This document shows positions 25,793-34,565 of a DNA stretch of 64,000 nt, piece by piece. Location of the stretch: contig NZ_JOAN01000005.1 of NCBI RefSeq assembly GCF_000718555.1, positions 228,199 through 292,198 of the forward strand, in the 5' to 3' direction. A model generated the notes under the pieces. The model was not told the DNA's origin. It made no database searches and saw only the letters and a list, made by a program, of their open reading frames with translations. Numbering within the stretch: position 1 is the first letter of the stretch; the number at the start of each line of letters is the position of its first letter. Source of the stretch: Micromonospora chokoriensis (GTDB lineage: Bacteria > Actinomycetota > Actinomycetes > Mycobacteriales > Micromonosporaceae). The translations under genes were made by a program, and so were the position numbers.

Positions 25793-26205
25793 CTCAGCGT
25801 CCTATCGATCCGGGAGATCACGTCATCGAGCCGGGCCACCGCCGCCGCGCAGAGCCGGACGGCCTCGGCGGCCCAGTCGGGCAGCTGACCAGTGGCGTTG
25901 AACGCCGCAGCAGCCTGATTGACGTTATTGCCGAACATCACCACGGCGCGGCGAGCCGCGAACAACTCGTGCTGCAGGTCGCGCAGATCGCCGGTCGTAC
26001 CACCGGGTGCCTGAGCAGCGGACGCGGCGGCGACCGCGGCCTTGGCCGCGTAGCCGGTCGTGGTCAGCTGCGCGATCGCCGCGGCTGCGTCGATGGCGGC
26101 CTTTTCTTCGTCTGACAGCCTGAGCAACACGGCGTGTGGGCGACCCGGCCGATTGTGGGCACGATGGCGAGCCTTGCGGTGCGGGGCAGGCTGCTCACTG
26201 TCCAT
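25789..26205 (-). CDS. MobC-like relaxosome accessory protein
   Basis: 138 residues from ATG 26205 (GTG 26214 also possible). A basic N-terminus (HRKARHRAHNRPGRPHAVLLRLSDEEKAAID by position about 9-38) with a VLLRLSDEEKAAIDAAA pattern resembles a ribbon-helix-helix DNA-binding segment; after it come helices with FGNNVNQAAAAFNATGQLP, the pattern of MobC/bacterial mobilization proteins (typical NLNQ-like block). MobC proteins bind and help melt oriT for the relaxase. It heads the mobilization operon and its upstream region holds the candidate oriT. Confidence 0.8.
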   Translation of the reverse strand: MDSEQPAPHRKARHRAHNRPGRPHAVLLRLSDEEKAAIDAAAAIAQLTTTGYAAKAAVAAASAAQAPGGTTGDLRDLQHELFAARRAVVMFGNNVNQAAAAFNATGQLPDWAAEAVRLCAAAVARLDDVISRIDRTLR

Positions 26206-26310
26206 CGACGCCACTGTGCGCTTCGGGCGTTGCCGTCGACGTCAGCGCCAGCGGCTACCAGGGTCGACCTGGCCGACGCAGCGGGTGCCGCCCGCTCCCC
26301 ATTGCCGATC

Positions 26311-26360
26311 TGCGACCGCGCCCGGTCGCAGGTTGATAAGCAATGGCCATATCTTGCTCC
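26311..26360. other. Candidate oriT
   Basis: About 105-150 bases upstream of the MobC-like start lies a perfect inverted repeat TGCGACCG-CGCC-CGGTCGCA (26311-26330). Twenty bases further on comes TATCTTGC (26350-26357), one mismatch from the YATCCTGY nick consensus of IncP/MOBP systems, inside a weak AGCAA...TTGCT repeat around TGGCCA. Hairpin followed by nick motif beside mobC and a MOBP-like relaxase is the normal oriT layout. The nick would be after G26356 on the plus strand. Inference from pattern only. Confidence 0.55.
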
Positions 26361-26690
26361 TGTCAGTCGCTCCCGTGCTTCCGCGCAATGGTGGTTCCGT
26401 TCTTTGAGGGCCCGTCAGGCAAAGGGATGCCCCCTACCTGGTGACCGTCACCCGGCACCGGACTGACGTCAGCCTGCGACGGATATGTCCTGGAGATGGG
26501 CGATGCCCGAAGCGACGTCGGCTCATTGCAGGCGGCGCATCCGTGGCCGCGCAGGAGCTTCCAGCACTTCATCTGGCTGGTAGACCTCGGCGTGCACCGT
26601 GCGGTGCTGCTTATCCGCTGGTCGCTTCACTTGAGCTTCATCAACTACCCTGTAGCAAAGTTCTCTTGCTTCCTCCTACATAGCCACTAC
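26361..26690. other. Gap between candidate oriT and CRISPR leader
   Basis: About 330 bases in which I see no gene. Two short frames (for example 26496-26735) have no protein-like features. No cas gene or remnant was found. Confidence 0.4.
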
Positions 26691-26782
26691 GCGAACCTGA
26701 ACGAAGACCAAGTGGGACGATCTTGCGAAACCTAGTGAATGAAAACCACGAAGTCGATCTCTAACGCCGCAGGTCAAGAAGT
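26691..26782 (+). promoter_or_regulatory. Putative CRISPR leader
   Basis: The roughly 90 bases directly before the first repeat are markedly AT-richer than the surroundings, including GAATGAAAACCACGAAG. Repeat decay is at the opposite end of the array, so the leader and newest spacers should be on this side, with plus-strand transcription, as in other type I-E arrays. Confidence 0.55.
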
Positions 26783-28271
26783 GTGCTCCCCGCGCACGCG
26801 GGGGTGATCCGGGCGAGGCGGTCGCCTTAGCCAACAAGCTGTTGTGCTCCCCGCGCACGCGGGGGTGATCCTTGGGGCCCACCGGGCGGACCGTGCACGA
26901 GCGTGCTCCCCGCGCACGCGGGGGTGATCCCGGGCTGGCTGTGGCACATCGGGCAGCCGCAGTGTGCTCCCCGCGCACGCGGGGGTGATCCGGTCATGGA
27001 CTCGTCGTGGAAGCTTCGCACCGAGTGCTCCCCGCGCACGCGGGGGTGATCCGCAGATTCCGGCGTCGGACCCGGAGCCGCACCTGTGCTCCCCGCGCAC
27101 GCGGGGGTGATCCGACCCGGGGCCTGCTGGCCGCGATCACGTCGAAGTGCTCCCCGCGCACGCGGGGGTGATCCCCGATTCCTAAACCGTGTGTCGCAGG
27201 TTCGAATGTGCTCCCCGCGCACGCGGGGGTGATCCCTCCGACGCCCCGATGGCGTCGGCGAACCCACCGTGCTCCCCGCGCACGCGGGGGTGATCCGGGC
27301 GGCCAGCGGTCCTCGGGCAGGTCGCAGGTGTGCTCCCCGCGCACGCGGGGGTGATCCGCCTGCCCGACTAAAGTCCTACAATGCGATGTCGTGCTCCCCG
27401 CGCACGCGGGGGTGATCCCAGGGGTGCGGTCCAGCCGGTGGCGACGGACGCGTGCTCCCCGCGCACGCGGGGGTGATCCCGCTTCCGCCCACTCGTGGCA
27501 CCTGGCGGCAGTGTGCTCCCCGCGCACGCGGGGGTGATCCGTCCGTGGTCGACAAGCTGATCGGCTTGGTCCCGTGCTCCCCGCGCACGCGGGGGTGATC
27601 CGTCGCGGGTCGCCGATCGTGCGGTGCGCAGACCGTGCTCCCCGCGCACGCGGGGGTGATCCCCGGCTGTGCCCCGGAAAGGGATCACCCACGACGTGCT
27701 CCCCGCGCACGCGGGGGTGATCCGGTCAGCCGGCACTGCCGGTCGGGATCACCGCGGTGCTCCCCGCGCACGCGGGGGTGATCCCACCAGGCAGCGCCCC
27801 GACGGACCGACCACCACGTGCTCCCCGCGCACGCGGGGGTGATCCTGTGATCGTCACCCACTGGGCCTCCGGGCGGACGTGCTCCCCGCGCACGCGGGGG
27901 TGATCCCTGCCCGCCGACCTGCGGAATCGTGTAGACGATGTGCTCCCCGCGCACGCGGGGGTGATCCGCTCGGCATGCTGCTGCTCGGCGTGGTGATCCC
28001 GTGCTCCCCGCGCACGCGGGGGTGATCCCAGTCAGCGGTCGCTGGCGCAGTCGTACGACCAGTGCTCCCCGCGCACGCGGGGGTGATCCTCGACGCAGCA
28101 CGCAACGCCCACATGTGCGGACGTGCTCCCCGCGCACGCGGGGTGATCCTGGCTGGATTCGCGGAGGGCCGCGCTACGTACGGTGCTCCCCGCGCATGCG
28201 GGGGTGATCCCCGGAACGCGTGCACGTCCTCGCCACCGAACGAGTGCTCCGCGCGCACGCGGGGGTGATCC
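26783..28271 (+). CRISPR. Type I-E CRISPR array, 25 repeats, no cas genes
   Basis: 25 copies of a 28-base repeat, GTGCTCCCCGCGCACGCGGG followed by GGTGATCC, at a 61-base period, with 24 spacers. The inner palindrome CCCCGCG...CGCGGGG is that of actinobacterial type I-E repeats. All spacers are 33 bases except the second (26872-26902, 31 bases). The first 22 repeats are identical; repeat 23 (28123) lacks one G, repeat 24 (28183) has a C-to-T change and repeat 25 (28244) a C-to-G change, marking the old end at the right. No cas gene lies within the window, so the array is an orphan here and would depend on Cascade/Cas3 encoded elsewhere. Spacer 7 (27175-27207) resembles a tRNA gene. Confidence 0.97.
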
Positions 28272-28482
28272 CTTGAAGACGCACGTGTAGCCAATCGTTT
28301 ACCTGCCAAAGATGTTCGTCCGCGAGTTCAGATCACCCGCGTAGGGAGCGTCGATCGGCTTGCTAGCGGAAGCGGGAGGATGACTCCGCCTTGTTCCCCG
28401 CGCTGAGTCGTCGATCGGTCGACGAGTCGGCACGGGGATGGCCGGTTGCAGTGAAGCCCAATCGGGCTTGCTCGCAAAGTGG

Positions 28483-28728
28483 CTACTCGACGGCGAGCAG
28501 CTTGAGGATCGCTGGCACAGGCACCAGGTACCGCCGGCCAATACGCAGAAGGCGCACTGGGAACTCGTTGGTTTTAGCCAGCTTGTAGGCCTTGGTCCGT
28601 CCGATGCCCAAGATCGCCGCAGCGGTCTCCACATCGGTGGTAACACCAAGGTCCCGTACCGCGTCGACCGTCCACACCTGGTCCTGCACCCGGCCCGGCT
28701 TGTATCCCTCGCTTGTGGTGGTTGACAT
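28483..28728 (-). CDS. Excisionase-like HTH protein
   Basis: About 81 residues from ATG 28728, which follows a GGGGAGGG sequence. An AlpA/Xis-type winged helix-turn-helix fills the C-terminal two thirds: VWTVDAVRDLGVTTDVETAA, AILGIGRTKAYKLAKTNEFP, VRLLRIGRRYLVPVPAIL. Such proteins bend att DNA and steer the integrase to excision. It is encoded on the same strand as, and downstream of, the integrase, with about 240 bases between, which is larger than usual. The region to its left up to the CRISPR array (28272-28482) holds nothing recognised. Confidence 0.82.
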   Translation of the reverse strand: MSTTTSEGYKPGRVQDQVWTVDAVRDLGVTTDVETAAAILGIGRTKAYKLAKTNEFPVRLLRIGRRYLVPVPAILKLLAVE

Positions 28729-28969
28729 GGTCGGCGCCCTCCCCTGAGGTCGTAAGAACACCGGTATCGGCGTCAGCCCTCACGATGCAATCAGCTGGTT
28801 GCCTAGGGCGTTGCCAGTTAACGCATCCCCGACAGGTAACGGCGTCAGCCGCAGTAACCAGCTGCGGCTTAAGCCCTGCCGACAACCGAGACGCCGGTTT
28901 GCCGCCGCGCAGGAAAGACTCGGGCAAGGAAGCAAGACGGCCAAGCGTGAGCCGGCGTATCCGGCACAG
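28729..28969. other. Integrase-excisionase spacer with GTAACG/GTTAAC-type motifs
   Basis: No gene seen. It contains AGTTAACGC, GGTAACGGC and AGTAACC within about 45 bases (28815-28860), related to the CGTTACCGC repeats found beside the tRNA, so these may be arm-type sites for integrase or excisionase. Confidence 0.35.
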
Positions 28970-30115
28970 CTACGCCCTGGGCGACCAGCTGGCAGCGTCC
29001 CCGAGCACCGCTTCCATCAGCTCCGCGGCCTTCCGTTCGCTCTCTGGCAACACGTGGGTGTAGACCTCTCGCGTCGTACGGCTGTCGGCGTGACCAAGCC
29101 GCCGCTGCATAACGTGCTCGGGCACACCAGCGTCCGCACCGGTGGTAGCGGAGGTGTGCCGCGCATCGTGGAGAGAGATGACCGGAACATCGGCTTCGGC
29201 GCACGCCTTCGCCCACTGGTCGGTGAAGTACTTCGGGTAGTACGGCTCCCCGTCCTCTCGACAGAACAGGTAGCCGCCATCGTGGTACAAGACTCCGGCA
29301 TCGACCTTCTCCGCGTCCTGGCGCGTCCGGTGAGCATCCAGCTCCGCTACCAGGGCTGGCCCGAGCGCTACCGCCCGCTTGCTCTTGCCCTTGGGTGACT
29401 TCTCGACCACGCCGTTGCTGGTCGTGGTGCGCTGCCAATGCAGCAGCAAGACACCGCGATCGAGATCCACACGCGGCCACTTAAGACCAGCCAACTCCCC
29501 TCGCCGAGTGCCGACGACGATCGCCAGCACCCAGGCCGCACGCAATCGGTGATCGGCGTGGTACTTGAGGAACTTCGCCGACTGCGCGGGCGTCCAGACG
29601 CCCTTGCGCCCCATCGTCTCCCGCTCGACCTGCCGAGGTTGCCGCACACCCTCAACGTTGACCCCGAGGTCGCTCAACGCCTTCATCATGACCCGGTGCA
29701 CGATCCGGACGGTGGTCGACGACAGCGGGCCACCGTTCTTGCCGCCGCCCCTCAACAGCTTCTTGTACAGCTCGTGGATCACTCGCTTGTCGAGTGCGTA
29801 AAGCTGCCGCGCACCGATGTGCGGGACCACGTAGCAGCGCATGATGTCCCGGTAGTTGCTGAGCGTCGTCTCCTGGACATCCAGTTCGCGCTCGTTGAGC
29901 CAGCTCTCCAGCTCGGCGGCGACGGTGCCGTCGGCCCCGAGGTCTGCTCCGCCGTAGGCGGCTCGTGCGTCCTGCTCTGCCTTGAGGGCAGCGGCCTGAT
30001 TGGGAAACCCCTGCCGCTTGTGCTGGCGGCGCCGCCCGTTCGCGTCGGGCGGGAGGTCGATGATGAAGAACCAGCGGGTCTGGTTGTTGGCGAGGCGGTA
30101 GCTGTAGACAGCCAT
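28970..30115 (-). CDS. Tyrosine integrase of the ICE
   Basis: 381 residues from ATG 30115, with GGAGGTGC upstream; a start at 30154 is less good. An AP2-like/arm-binding N-terminus (MAVYSYRLANNQTRWFFIID, RRRQHKRQGF) is followed by a SAM-like core-binding domain (about 60-165) and a catalytic domain with Arg in VVGTRRGELAGLKW (about 210), HDARHTSATTGADAG (His-x-x-Arg, about 315), LGHADSRTTREVYTHV (His and nucleophile Tyr, about 340-352). The gene lies 120 bases from the 3' end of tRNA-Pro and reads away from it, as for tRNA-targeting ICE integrases. Confidence 0.92.
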   Translation of the reverse strand: MAVYSYRLANNQTRWFFIIDLPPDANGRRRQHKRQGFPNQAAALKAEQDARAAYGGADLGADGTVAAELESWLNERELDVQETTLSNYRDIMRCYVVPHIGARQLYALDKRVIHELYKKLLRGGGKNGGPLSSTTVRIVHRVMMKALSDLGVNVEGVRQPRQVERETMGRKGVWTPAQSAKFLKYHADHRLRAAWVLAIVVGTRRGELAGLKWPRVDLDRGVLLLHWQRTTTSNGVVEKSPKGKSKRAVALGPALVAELDAHRTRQDAEKVDAGVLYHDGGYLFCREDGEPYYPKYFTDQWAKACAEADVPVISLHDARHTSATTGADAGVPEHVMQRRLGHADSRTTREVYTHVLPESERKAAELMEAVLGDAASWSPRA

Positions 30116-30172
30116 GAGGCTGCACCTCCGCAGTAACGGGATCGAGGGATGCAACCCACGTTAAGCGATCTC

Positions 30173-30193
30173 CGTTACCGCCAGCGTTACCGC
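30173..30193. repeat. Direct repeats CGTTACCGC (candidate integrase arm sites)
   Basis: Two exact copies of CGTTACCGC (30173-30181 and 30185-30193), three bases apart, lie between the integrase start and the tRNA 3' end. A related reverse motif GTAACGG occurs at about 30133. The position is right for arm-type integrase binding. Confidence 0.45.
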
Positions 30194-30234
30194 AAGATCA
30201 CACAAGATCTTCTATATCCGCTGGTGAATACCAG

Positions 30235-30308
<74 letters not shown>

Positions 30309-30466
30309 CCCCCGCGCGGTTTCCCCCGCGGCAGCCGGTACAGCTTAGCGCAGCGGCTTCGGGCCGTCCGCACAGGCCCCACCGACGTTGCGACGTAGCC
30401 GAACCACCGCACAACGAACCACCACACAACCCCTAAAGCGTCCTAGGAGGGTGGGGTTGGGTAGGC

Positions 30467-30502
30467 AAATGCCGGATGGGCTCGGTCGCCCATCCGGCAT
30501 TT
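30467..30502. terminator. Strong hairpin terminator downstream of der
   Basis: Perfect 14-base arms AAATGCCGGATGGG and CCCATCCGGCATTT with an 8-base loop, 24 bases after the der stop codon (minus direction). It probably ends the der-cmk transcript and insulates the tRNA. Confidence 0.85.
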
Positions 30503-30525
30503 GGCAGAACTGGAACTGGAACTGG

Positions 30526-31932
30526 TCAGCCGTGCGCCTTGCCTCGGCCGCCGGGGCCGAGCTTCTTGCGCGGGCGGACCGAGATCTCGATGGGGCTGCC
30601 CTCGTACCCGAATTCCTCGCGGAGCTTGCGCTCGACGAAGCGCTGGTAGCCGGCGTCGAGCGGGCCGGTGGTGAAGAGCACGAACCGTGGCGGCGCCACA
30701 CCGGCCTGCGTCGCGAACAGGATGCGCGGCGCGCGTCCACCCCGCACCGGGTGGGGGGTGGCCTGCACCAGCGCGGTCAGCCACTGGTTGAGGTGCGCGG
30801 TCGGCACGCGGGTTTCCCAGCTGGCCAGCGCCTTGTTCAGGGCGGGGGCCAGCTTGTCCACGGCACGGCCGGTCATCGCCGACAGGTTCAGCCGGATCGC
30901 CCAGGGGATGCGGCGCAACTCCCGGTCGATCTCCTTGTCCAGGTAGTACCGACGGTCGGCGTCGACCAGGTCCCACTTGTTGAACGCGATGACCATGGCC
31001 CGGCCGGCTTCGGTCACCATCGACAGGATCCGCTGGTCCTGCTCGCTGATCGGCTCGCTGGAGTCCAGCAGCACCACGGCCACCTCGGCGGCCTCGATCG
31101 CACCGGCGGTACGCAGGCTGGCGTAGTACTCGGTGCCGCTGGCCTTGCCGACCCGCTTCCGCAAGCCTGCCGTGTCGACGAGCTGCCAGGTCTGCCCACC
31201 GATCTCGACCAGGCTGTCCACCGGGTCCACTGTGGTGCCCGCCACCGCGTCGACGACCGCCCGCTCCTCACCGGAGAACCGGTTGAGCAGGCTGGACTTG
31301 CCCACGTTCGGCCGCCCGACCAGCGCCACCCGGCGCGGTCCACGCGGCCGGTTCTCCACGATCGCCGGTGCCTCCGGCAGCGCGGCGAGGATGGCGTCGA
31401 GCAGGTCGCCGGAGCCGCGTCCGTGCAGGGCGGACACCGGGAACGGCTCACCGAGGCCGAGCGACCACAGCGACGTGGCCTCCATCTCGATGGAGGTGTT
31501 GTCGGCCTTGTTCGCCACCAGGATCACCGGCTTGGCGCTGCGCCGCAGCATCTTCACGGCGGCCTCGTCCACGTCGGTGGAGCCCACCATCGAGTCGACC
31601 ACGAAGAGCACCACGTCGGCGGTGACGACCGCCATCTCGGCCTGCGCCGCGATGGCCGCGGCCCGGTCCTTGGCGTCGGGCTCCCAGCCGCCGGTGTCCA
31701 CAACGGTGAACGCCCGGCCGTTCCACTGTGCGTCGTACGGCACCCGGTCCCGGGTCACACCGGGGACGTCCTCGACGACCGCCTGGCGGCGGCCGATGAT
31801 CCGGTTGACAAGCGTCGACTTGCCCACGTTCGGGCGGCCGACCACGGCCACCACCGGCTGCGGGCCGCGCGGTTCCTCAACGGCGACGTCGGGCTCACGC
31901 AGCTCGACCCATCCACCGACATCGCTACTCAT
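30526..31932 (-). CDS. der: Ribosome biogenesis GTPase Der (EngA)
   Basis: 468 residues, strong GGAGGAG before ATG 31932. Two GTPase domains in tandem: first P-loop [15 protein letters not shown] (about 30-44) with NKADN, second [17 protein letters not shown] (about 205-220) with FNKWDLVD, followed by a KH-like C-terminal domain ending [15 protein letters not shown]. Der acts in 50S ribosomal subunit assembly. It is the last gene of the conserved minus-strand block, with 49 bases to cmk upstream. Length and motifs are normal. Confidence 0.97.
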   Translation of the reverse strand: MSSDVGGWVELREPDVAVEEPRGPQPVVAVVGRPNVGKSTLVNRIIGRRQAVVEDVPGVTRDRVPYDAQWNGRAFTVVDTGGWEPDAKDRAAAIAAQAEMAVVTADVVLFVVDSMVGSTDVDEAAVKMLRRSAKPVILVANKADNTSIEMEATSLWSLGLGEPFPVSALHGRGSGDLLDAILAALPEAPAIVENRPRGPRRVALVGRPNVGKSSLLNRFSGEERAVVDAVAGTTVDPVDSLVEIGGQTWQLVDTAGLRKRVGKASGTEYYASLRTAGAIEAAEVAVVLLDSSEPISEQDQRILSMVTEAGRAMVIAFNKWDLVDADRRYYLDKEIDRELRRIPWAIRLNLSAMTGRAVDKLAPALNKALASWETRVPTAHLNQWLTALVQATPHPVRGGRAPRILFATQAGVAPPRFVLFTTGPLDAGYQRFVERKLREEFGYEGSPIEISVRPRKKLGPGGRGKAHG

Positions 31933-31981
31933 GCCGCTCCTCCGCTTCGCCCCGGACCGTCAAGAGACACAACCGCGCTAC

Positions 31982-32662
31982 TCATGCCACGCCCCGCTCG
32001 GTGAGCAGGTCGCGCATCCGCGCCACGACCTCGTCGATGCCCAGCTCGGTGGTGTCGAGCACCACCGCGTCGGGCGCCTGGGCCAGTGGGTTGACCTTGC
32101 GGGTCGAGTCGAGCCGGTCCCGCCGTGCCAGGTCGGCAGCGGTGGCCGCCACGTCGGCGGCGTCCTCGGCGCTGCGCCGGGCGGCACGGGCCGCCTCGGA
32201 GGCGGTGAGGAAGACCTTCAGGTCCGCGTCCGGCGCCACGACCGAGCCGATGTCCCGACCCTCGACCACCATCCGACCAGCATTGGCGATCATCTCGCGC
32301 TGCCGGCTGACGAGCAGCTCGCGGACCGCCGGCACCGCGGCGACGGCGGAGACCGAGCCGGTCACCTCAGCGCCACGGATCTCCGCGTCCACTGCCACAC
32401 CGTCGACGGTCACGCCGTACCCCTGGGGGTCGGTGCCAATGCGCAGGTCGACCTCGCCGGCGACCTTCGCCACCGACGCGGCGTCGGTGAGGTCCACGCC
32501 GGAGCGCAGCACGGCCCACGTGATCGCCCGGTACATCGCCCCGGTGTCCAGGTAGCGCGCACCGATGCCGGCGGCGAGCCGCCGCGACACGGTGGACTTC
32601 CCTGAACCGGACGGCCCGTCCACAGCGACCACACATCGCCCGAACCGTACGTTTTCCTGCAC
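31982..32662 (-). CDS. cmk: Cytidylate kinase
   Basis: 226 residues from GTG 32662 with GAGGACAC upstream. P-loop VAVDGPSGSGKSTVSRRLA at about 12-30, then ARYLDTGAMYRAITW, GRDIGSVVAPDADLKVFLTA and ARRDRLDSTRKVNPLAQAPDA, all typical of CMP kinase. It phosphorylates CMP and dCMP with ATP in pyrimidine nucleotide recycling. Directly upstream of der, as in mycobacteria. About 195 non-coding bases separate it from the pseudouridine synthase gene. Confidence 0.96.
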   Translation of the reverse strand: MQENVRFGRCVVAVDGPSGSGKSTVSRRLAAGIGARYLDTGAMYRAITWAVLRSGVDLTDAASVAKVAGEVDLRIGTDPQGYGVTVDGVAVDAEIRGAEVTGSVSAVAAVPAVRELLVSRQREMIANAGRMVVEGRDIGSVVAPDADLKVFLTASEAARAARRSAEDAADVAATAADLARRDRLDSTRKVNPLAQAPDAVVLDTTELGIDEVVARMRDLLTERGVA

Positions 32663-32857
32663 CGTGTCCTCCTCAGCCCGTACCTCACGGATCGCCCGGT
32701 GAGCTGGCGCCGCAAGCGGTTGTCAATCGTCATCAATCATGCCCGGGTCCTCTGCTGGACCCGCGCGCGACGCCGCCGGAGGCGACTCACGCCACCCGGG
32801 CGACCGCGTCTCGGCCGTCGGTGGAGCCTACCGGCTGCCGTACCCCGAACTCGGGGG

Positions 32858-33628
32858 TCAGTCACTCACCGCCTGGAACAGAGCGGCGACCTCGGCGTTG
32901 GTCAACCGCCGCAGCCGCCCGGTGCGGAGTTCACCCAGCCGGATGGGCCCGATCGAGGTACGGATCAGCCGGGTGACCGGGTGACCGACCTCATCCATCA
33001 GCCGCCGGACGATGTGCTTGCGCCCCTCGTGCAGGCTCAGCTCCACCTGGGCGGATTTGCCGAGGGTGTCCACCACCTTGAACGAGTCGACCTTGACCGG
33101 CCCGTCCTCCAGCTCGACACCGGCCAACAGCCGCTTGCTCAGGTTGCGCGGGATCGGCCCGACCACCTCGGCGAGGTAGGTCTTCAGCACCTGGTACGAG
33201 GGGTGCATGAGCTTGTGCGCGAGGGTGCCGTCGTTGGTGAGCAGCAGCAGGCCCTCGCTGTCCGCGTCGAGCCGCCCGACGTGGTAGACCCGCTGCTCCA
33301 GCCGGGCGCCGATGAAGTCGGACAGCTCGTTGCGTCCCTTTTCGTCCGCCATGGTGGTGACCACCCCGCGTGGCTTGTTCATCGCCACGTAGACCAGGCG
33401 GACGTCGACCTGGAGGCGCTCCCCGTCCACGTGGATCACGGCGGTGGCCGGGTCGACCTTGTCGCCGAGCTTGGCGACCCGCCCGTCCACGGTGACCCGG
33501 CGACGGAAGATCAGGTCCTCGCAGGCACGCCGGGAACCCACGCCGGCGGCGGCGAGCACCTTCTGCAGGCGCTCAGCCCCCTCGAAGACAGGGGCGTCGG
33601 GTTTGGGGGAACGGTTATCGGGTCGCAT
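32858..33628 (-). CDS. RsuA/RluB-family pseudouridine synthase
   Basis: 256 residues (start ATG 33628; codons further upstream are possible). An S4 RNA-binding domain (about 18-75, RLQKVLAAAGVGSRRACEDLI) precedes the catalytic domain with VGRLDADSEGLLLLTNDG, whose Asp in GRLDADSEG is the nucleophile, and the EGRKHIVRRLMDEVGHPVTRL motif. It modifies a uridine in rRNA, by homology 23S (RluB type) rather than 16S, though the subtype is not certain. The gene overlaps the scpB stop, as in other actinobacteria. Confidence 0.92.
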   Translation of the reverse strand: MRPDNRSPKPDAPVFEGAERLQKVLAAAGVGSRRACEDLIFRRRVTVDGRVAKLGDKVDPATAVIHVDGERLQVDVRLVYVAMNKPRGVVTTMADEKGRNELSDFIGARLEQRVYHVGRLDADSEGLLLLTNDGTLAHKLMHPSYQVLKTYLAEVVGPIPRNLSKRLLAGVELEDGPVKVDSFKVVDTLGKSAQVELSLHEGRKHIVRRLMDEVGHPVTRLIRTSIGPIRLGELRTGRLRRLTNAEVAALFQAVSD

Positions 33629-34565
33629 CAGCAAGCTCTTCTACGTCGTCGGGCAGGAAGGGTGCGAGGGGCGGCAGCTCGTCGACGGTGTTCAGCCCGA
33701 GCTTCTCCAGGAACAACGTGGTGGTCCGGTAGAGGAACGCCCCGCTGTCCTGTTCAGTGCCGCACTCCTCGACGAGGCCACGGGTGACCAGCGTACGGAT
33801 GACACCGTCGCAGTTCACACCCCGGATGGCTGAGATTCGCGAACGGGTCACCGGCTGCTTGTAGGCAACCACGGCGAGCGTCTCCAGCGCCGCCTGGGTC
33901 AGCCGCACGGACTGCCCGTCCAACACGAACCGCTCAACGTACGTAGCGTATTCCGGCCGGGTGTACAGCCGCCACCCGCCGGCCGCCCGGCGCAGCTCGA
34001 ACCCGTGCCCGGCCGCGGTGTAGCCGGCGGCGATCTCGTCGAGCATCGGCCCGACCCGCTCGGCGGGCTGCTCCAGCACCTGAGCCAGCACCAGCTCGCT
34101 GACCGGCTCGTCGACGACCAGCAGGATCGCCTCCAACGCGCCGCGCAGCTCAGCGTCGGACAGCTCGGGCGCAGGCTCCGGCGCGGCGGTCGCCCGCCGT
34201 CGCCCCGCCACCTGCCGCCGGGGTACGTCACCAACGTCACCCGACTCCCCCGCCGTGCCCGACTCGCCCGGCGTGCCTGACCCGCCCGGCGTGCCCGACT
34301 CCTGCGGGTCGCCCGCCCCCGCGCCGGACGCGTTCGCACCAGGCTCGGCGGAGATCTTGGAAGGTTCCGGCCCCTGGAGGGGCACTTCCCCTCCAAGATC
34401 TTCCTGATCCGACGGTGGCGCCATGGCCGACTCGACCGGCGATGGGGTCGACTCGGCCCGCGGGACGTCGGTGTTCTCGGCAGCGGGCGGGCGGGGGCGG
34501 TCCCACGGGGGGACCCAGGCGGCAGCCTGGTCGGCCAGCGAGTCCCGGCGTTCCTCGTCACTCAT
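33615..34565 (-). CDS. scpB: Segregation and condensation protein B
   Basis: 316 residues from ATG 34565 (overlap with scpA stop). The C-terminal about 185 residues are a normal ScpB winged-helix pair: LRGALEAILLVVDEPVSELVLAQVL, RPEYATYVERFVLDGQSVRL, LETLAVVAYKQPVTRSRISAIRGVNCDG. ScpB binds ScpA and the SMC ATPase to form condensin. The N-terminal about 130 residues are low complexity, with short Gly/Ser/Thr/Glu repeats (SGTPGGSGTPGESGTAGESG), longer than in most homologues. Confidence 0.93.
   Translation of the reverse strand: MSDEERRDSLADQAAAWVPPWDRPRPPAAENTDVPRAESTPSPVESAMAPPSDQEDLGGEVPLQGPEPSKISAEPGANASGAGAGDPQESGTPGGSGTPGESGTAGESGDVGDVPRRQVAGRRRATAAPEPAPELSDAELRGALEAILLVVDEPVSELVLAQVLEQPAERVGPMLDEIAAGYTAAGHGFELRRAAGGWRLYTRPEYATYVERFVLDGQSVRLTQAALETLAVVAYKQPVTRSRISAIRGVNCDGVIRTLVTRGLVEECGTEQDSGAFLYRTTTLFLEKLGLNTVDELPPLAPFLPDDVEELADATR

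Noticed and set aside
26676..28309. Several minus-strand frames with repeated Gly-Ser-Pro-Pro-Arg-Ala-Arg-Gly-Ala units
   Set aside because: They are translations of the CRISPR repeats and spacers, with no start signals, and change frame with each array segment.
26206..28970. Possible cas genes near the array
   Set aside because: Both strands were read from mobC to the integrase; only the excisionase-like gene is supported and nothing resembles Cas1, Cas2, Cas3 or Cascade subunits.
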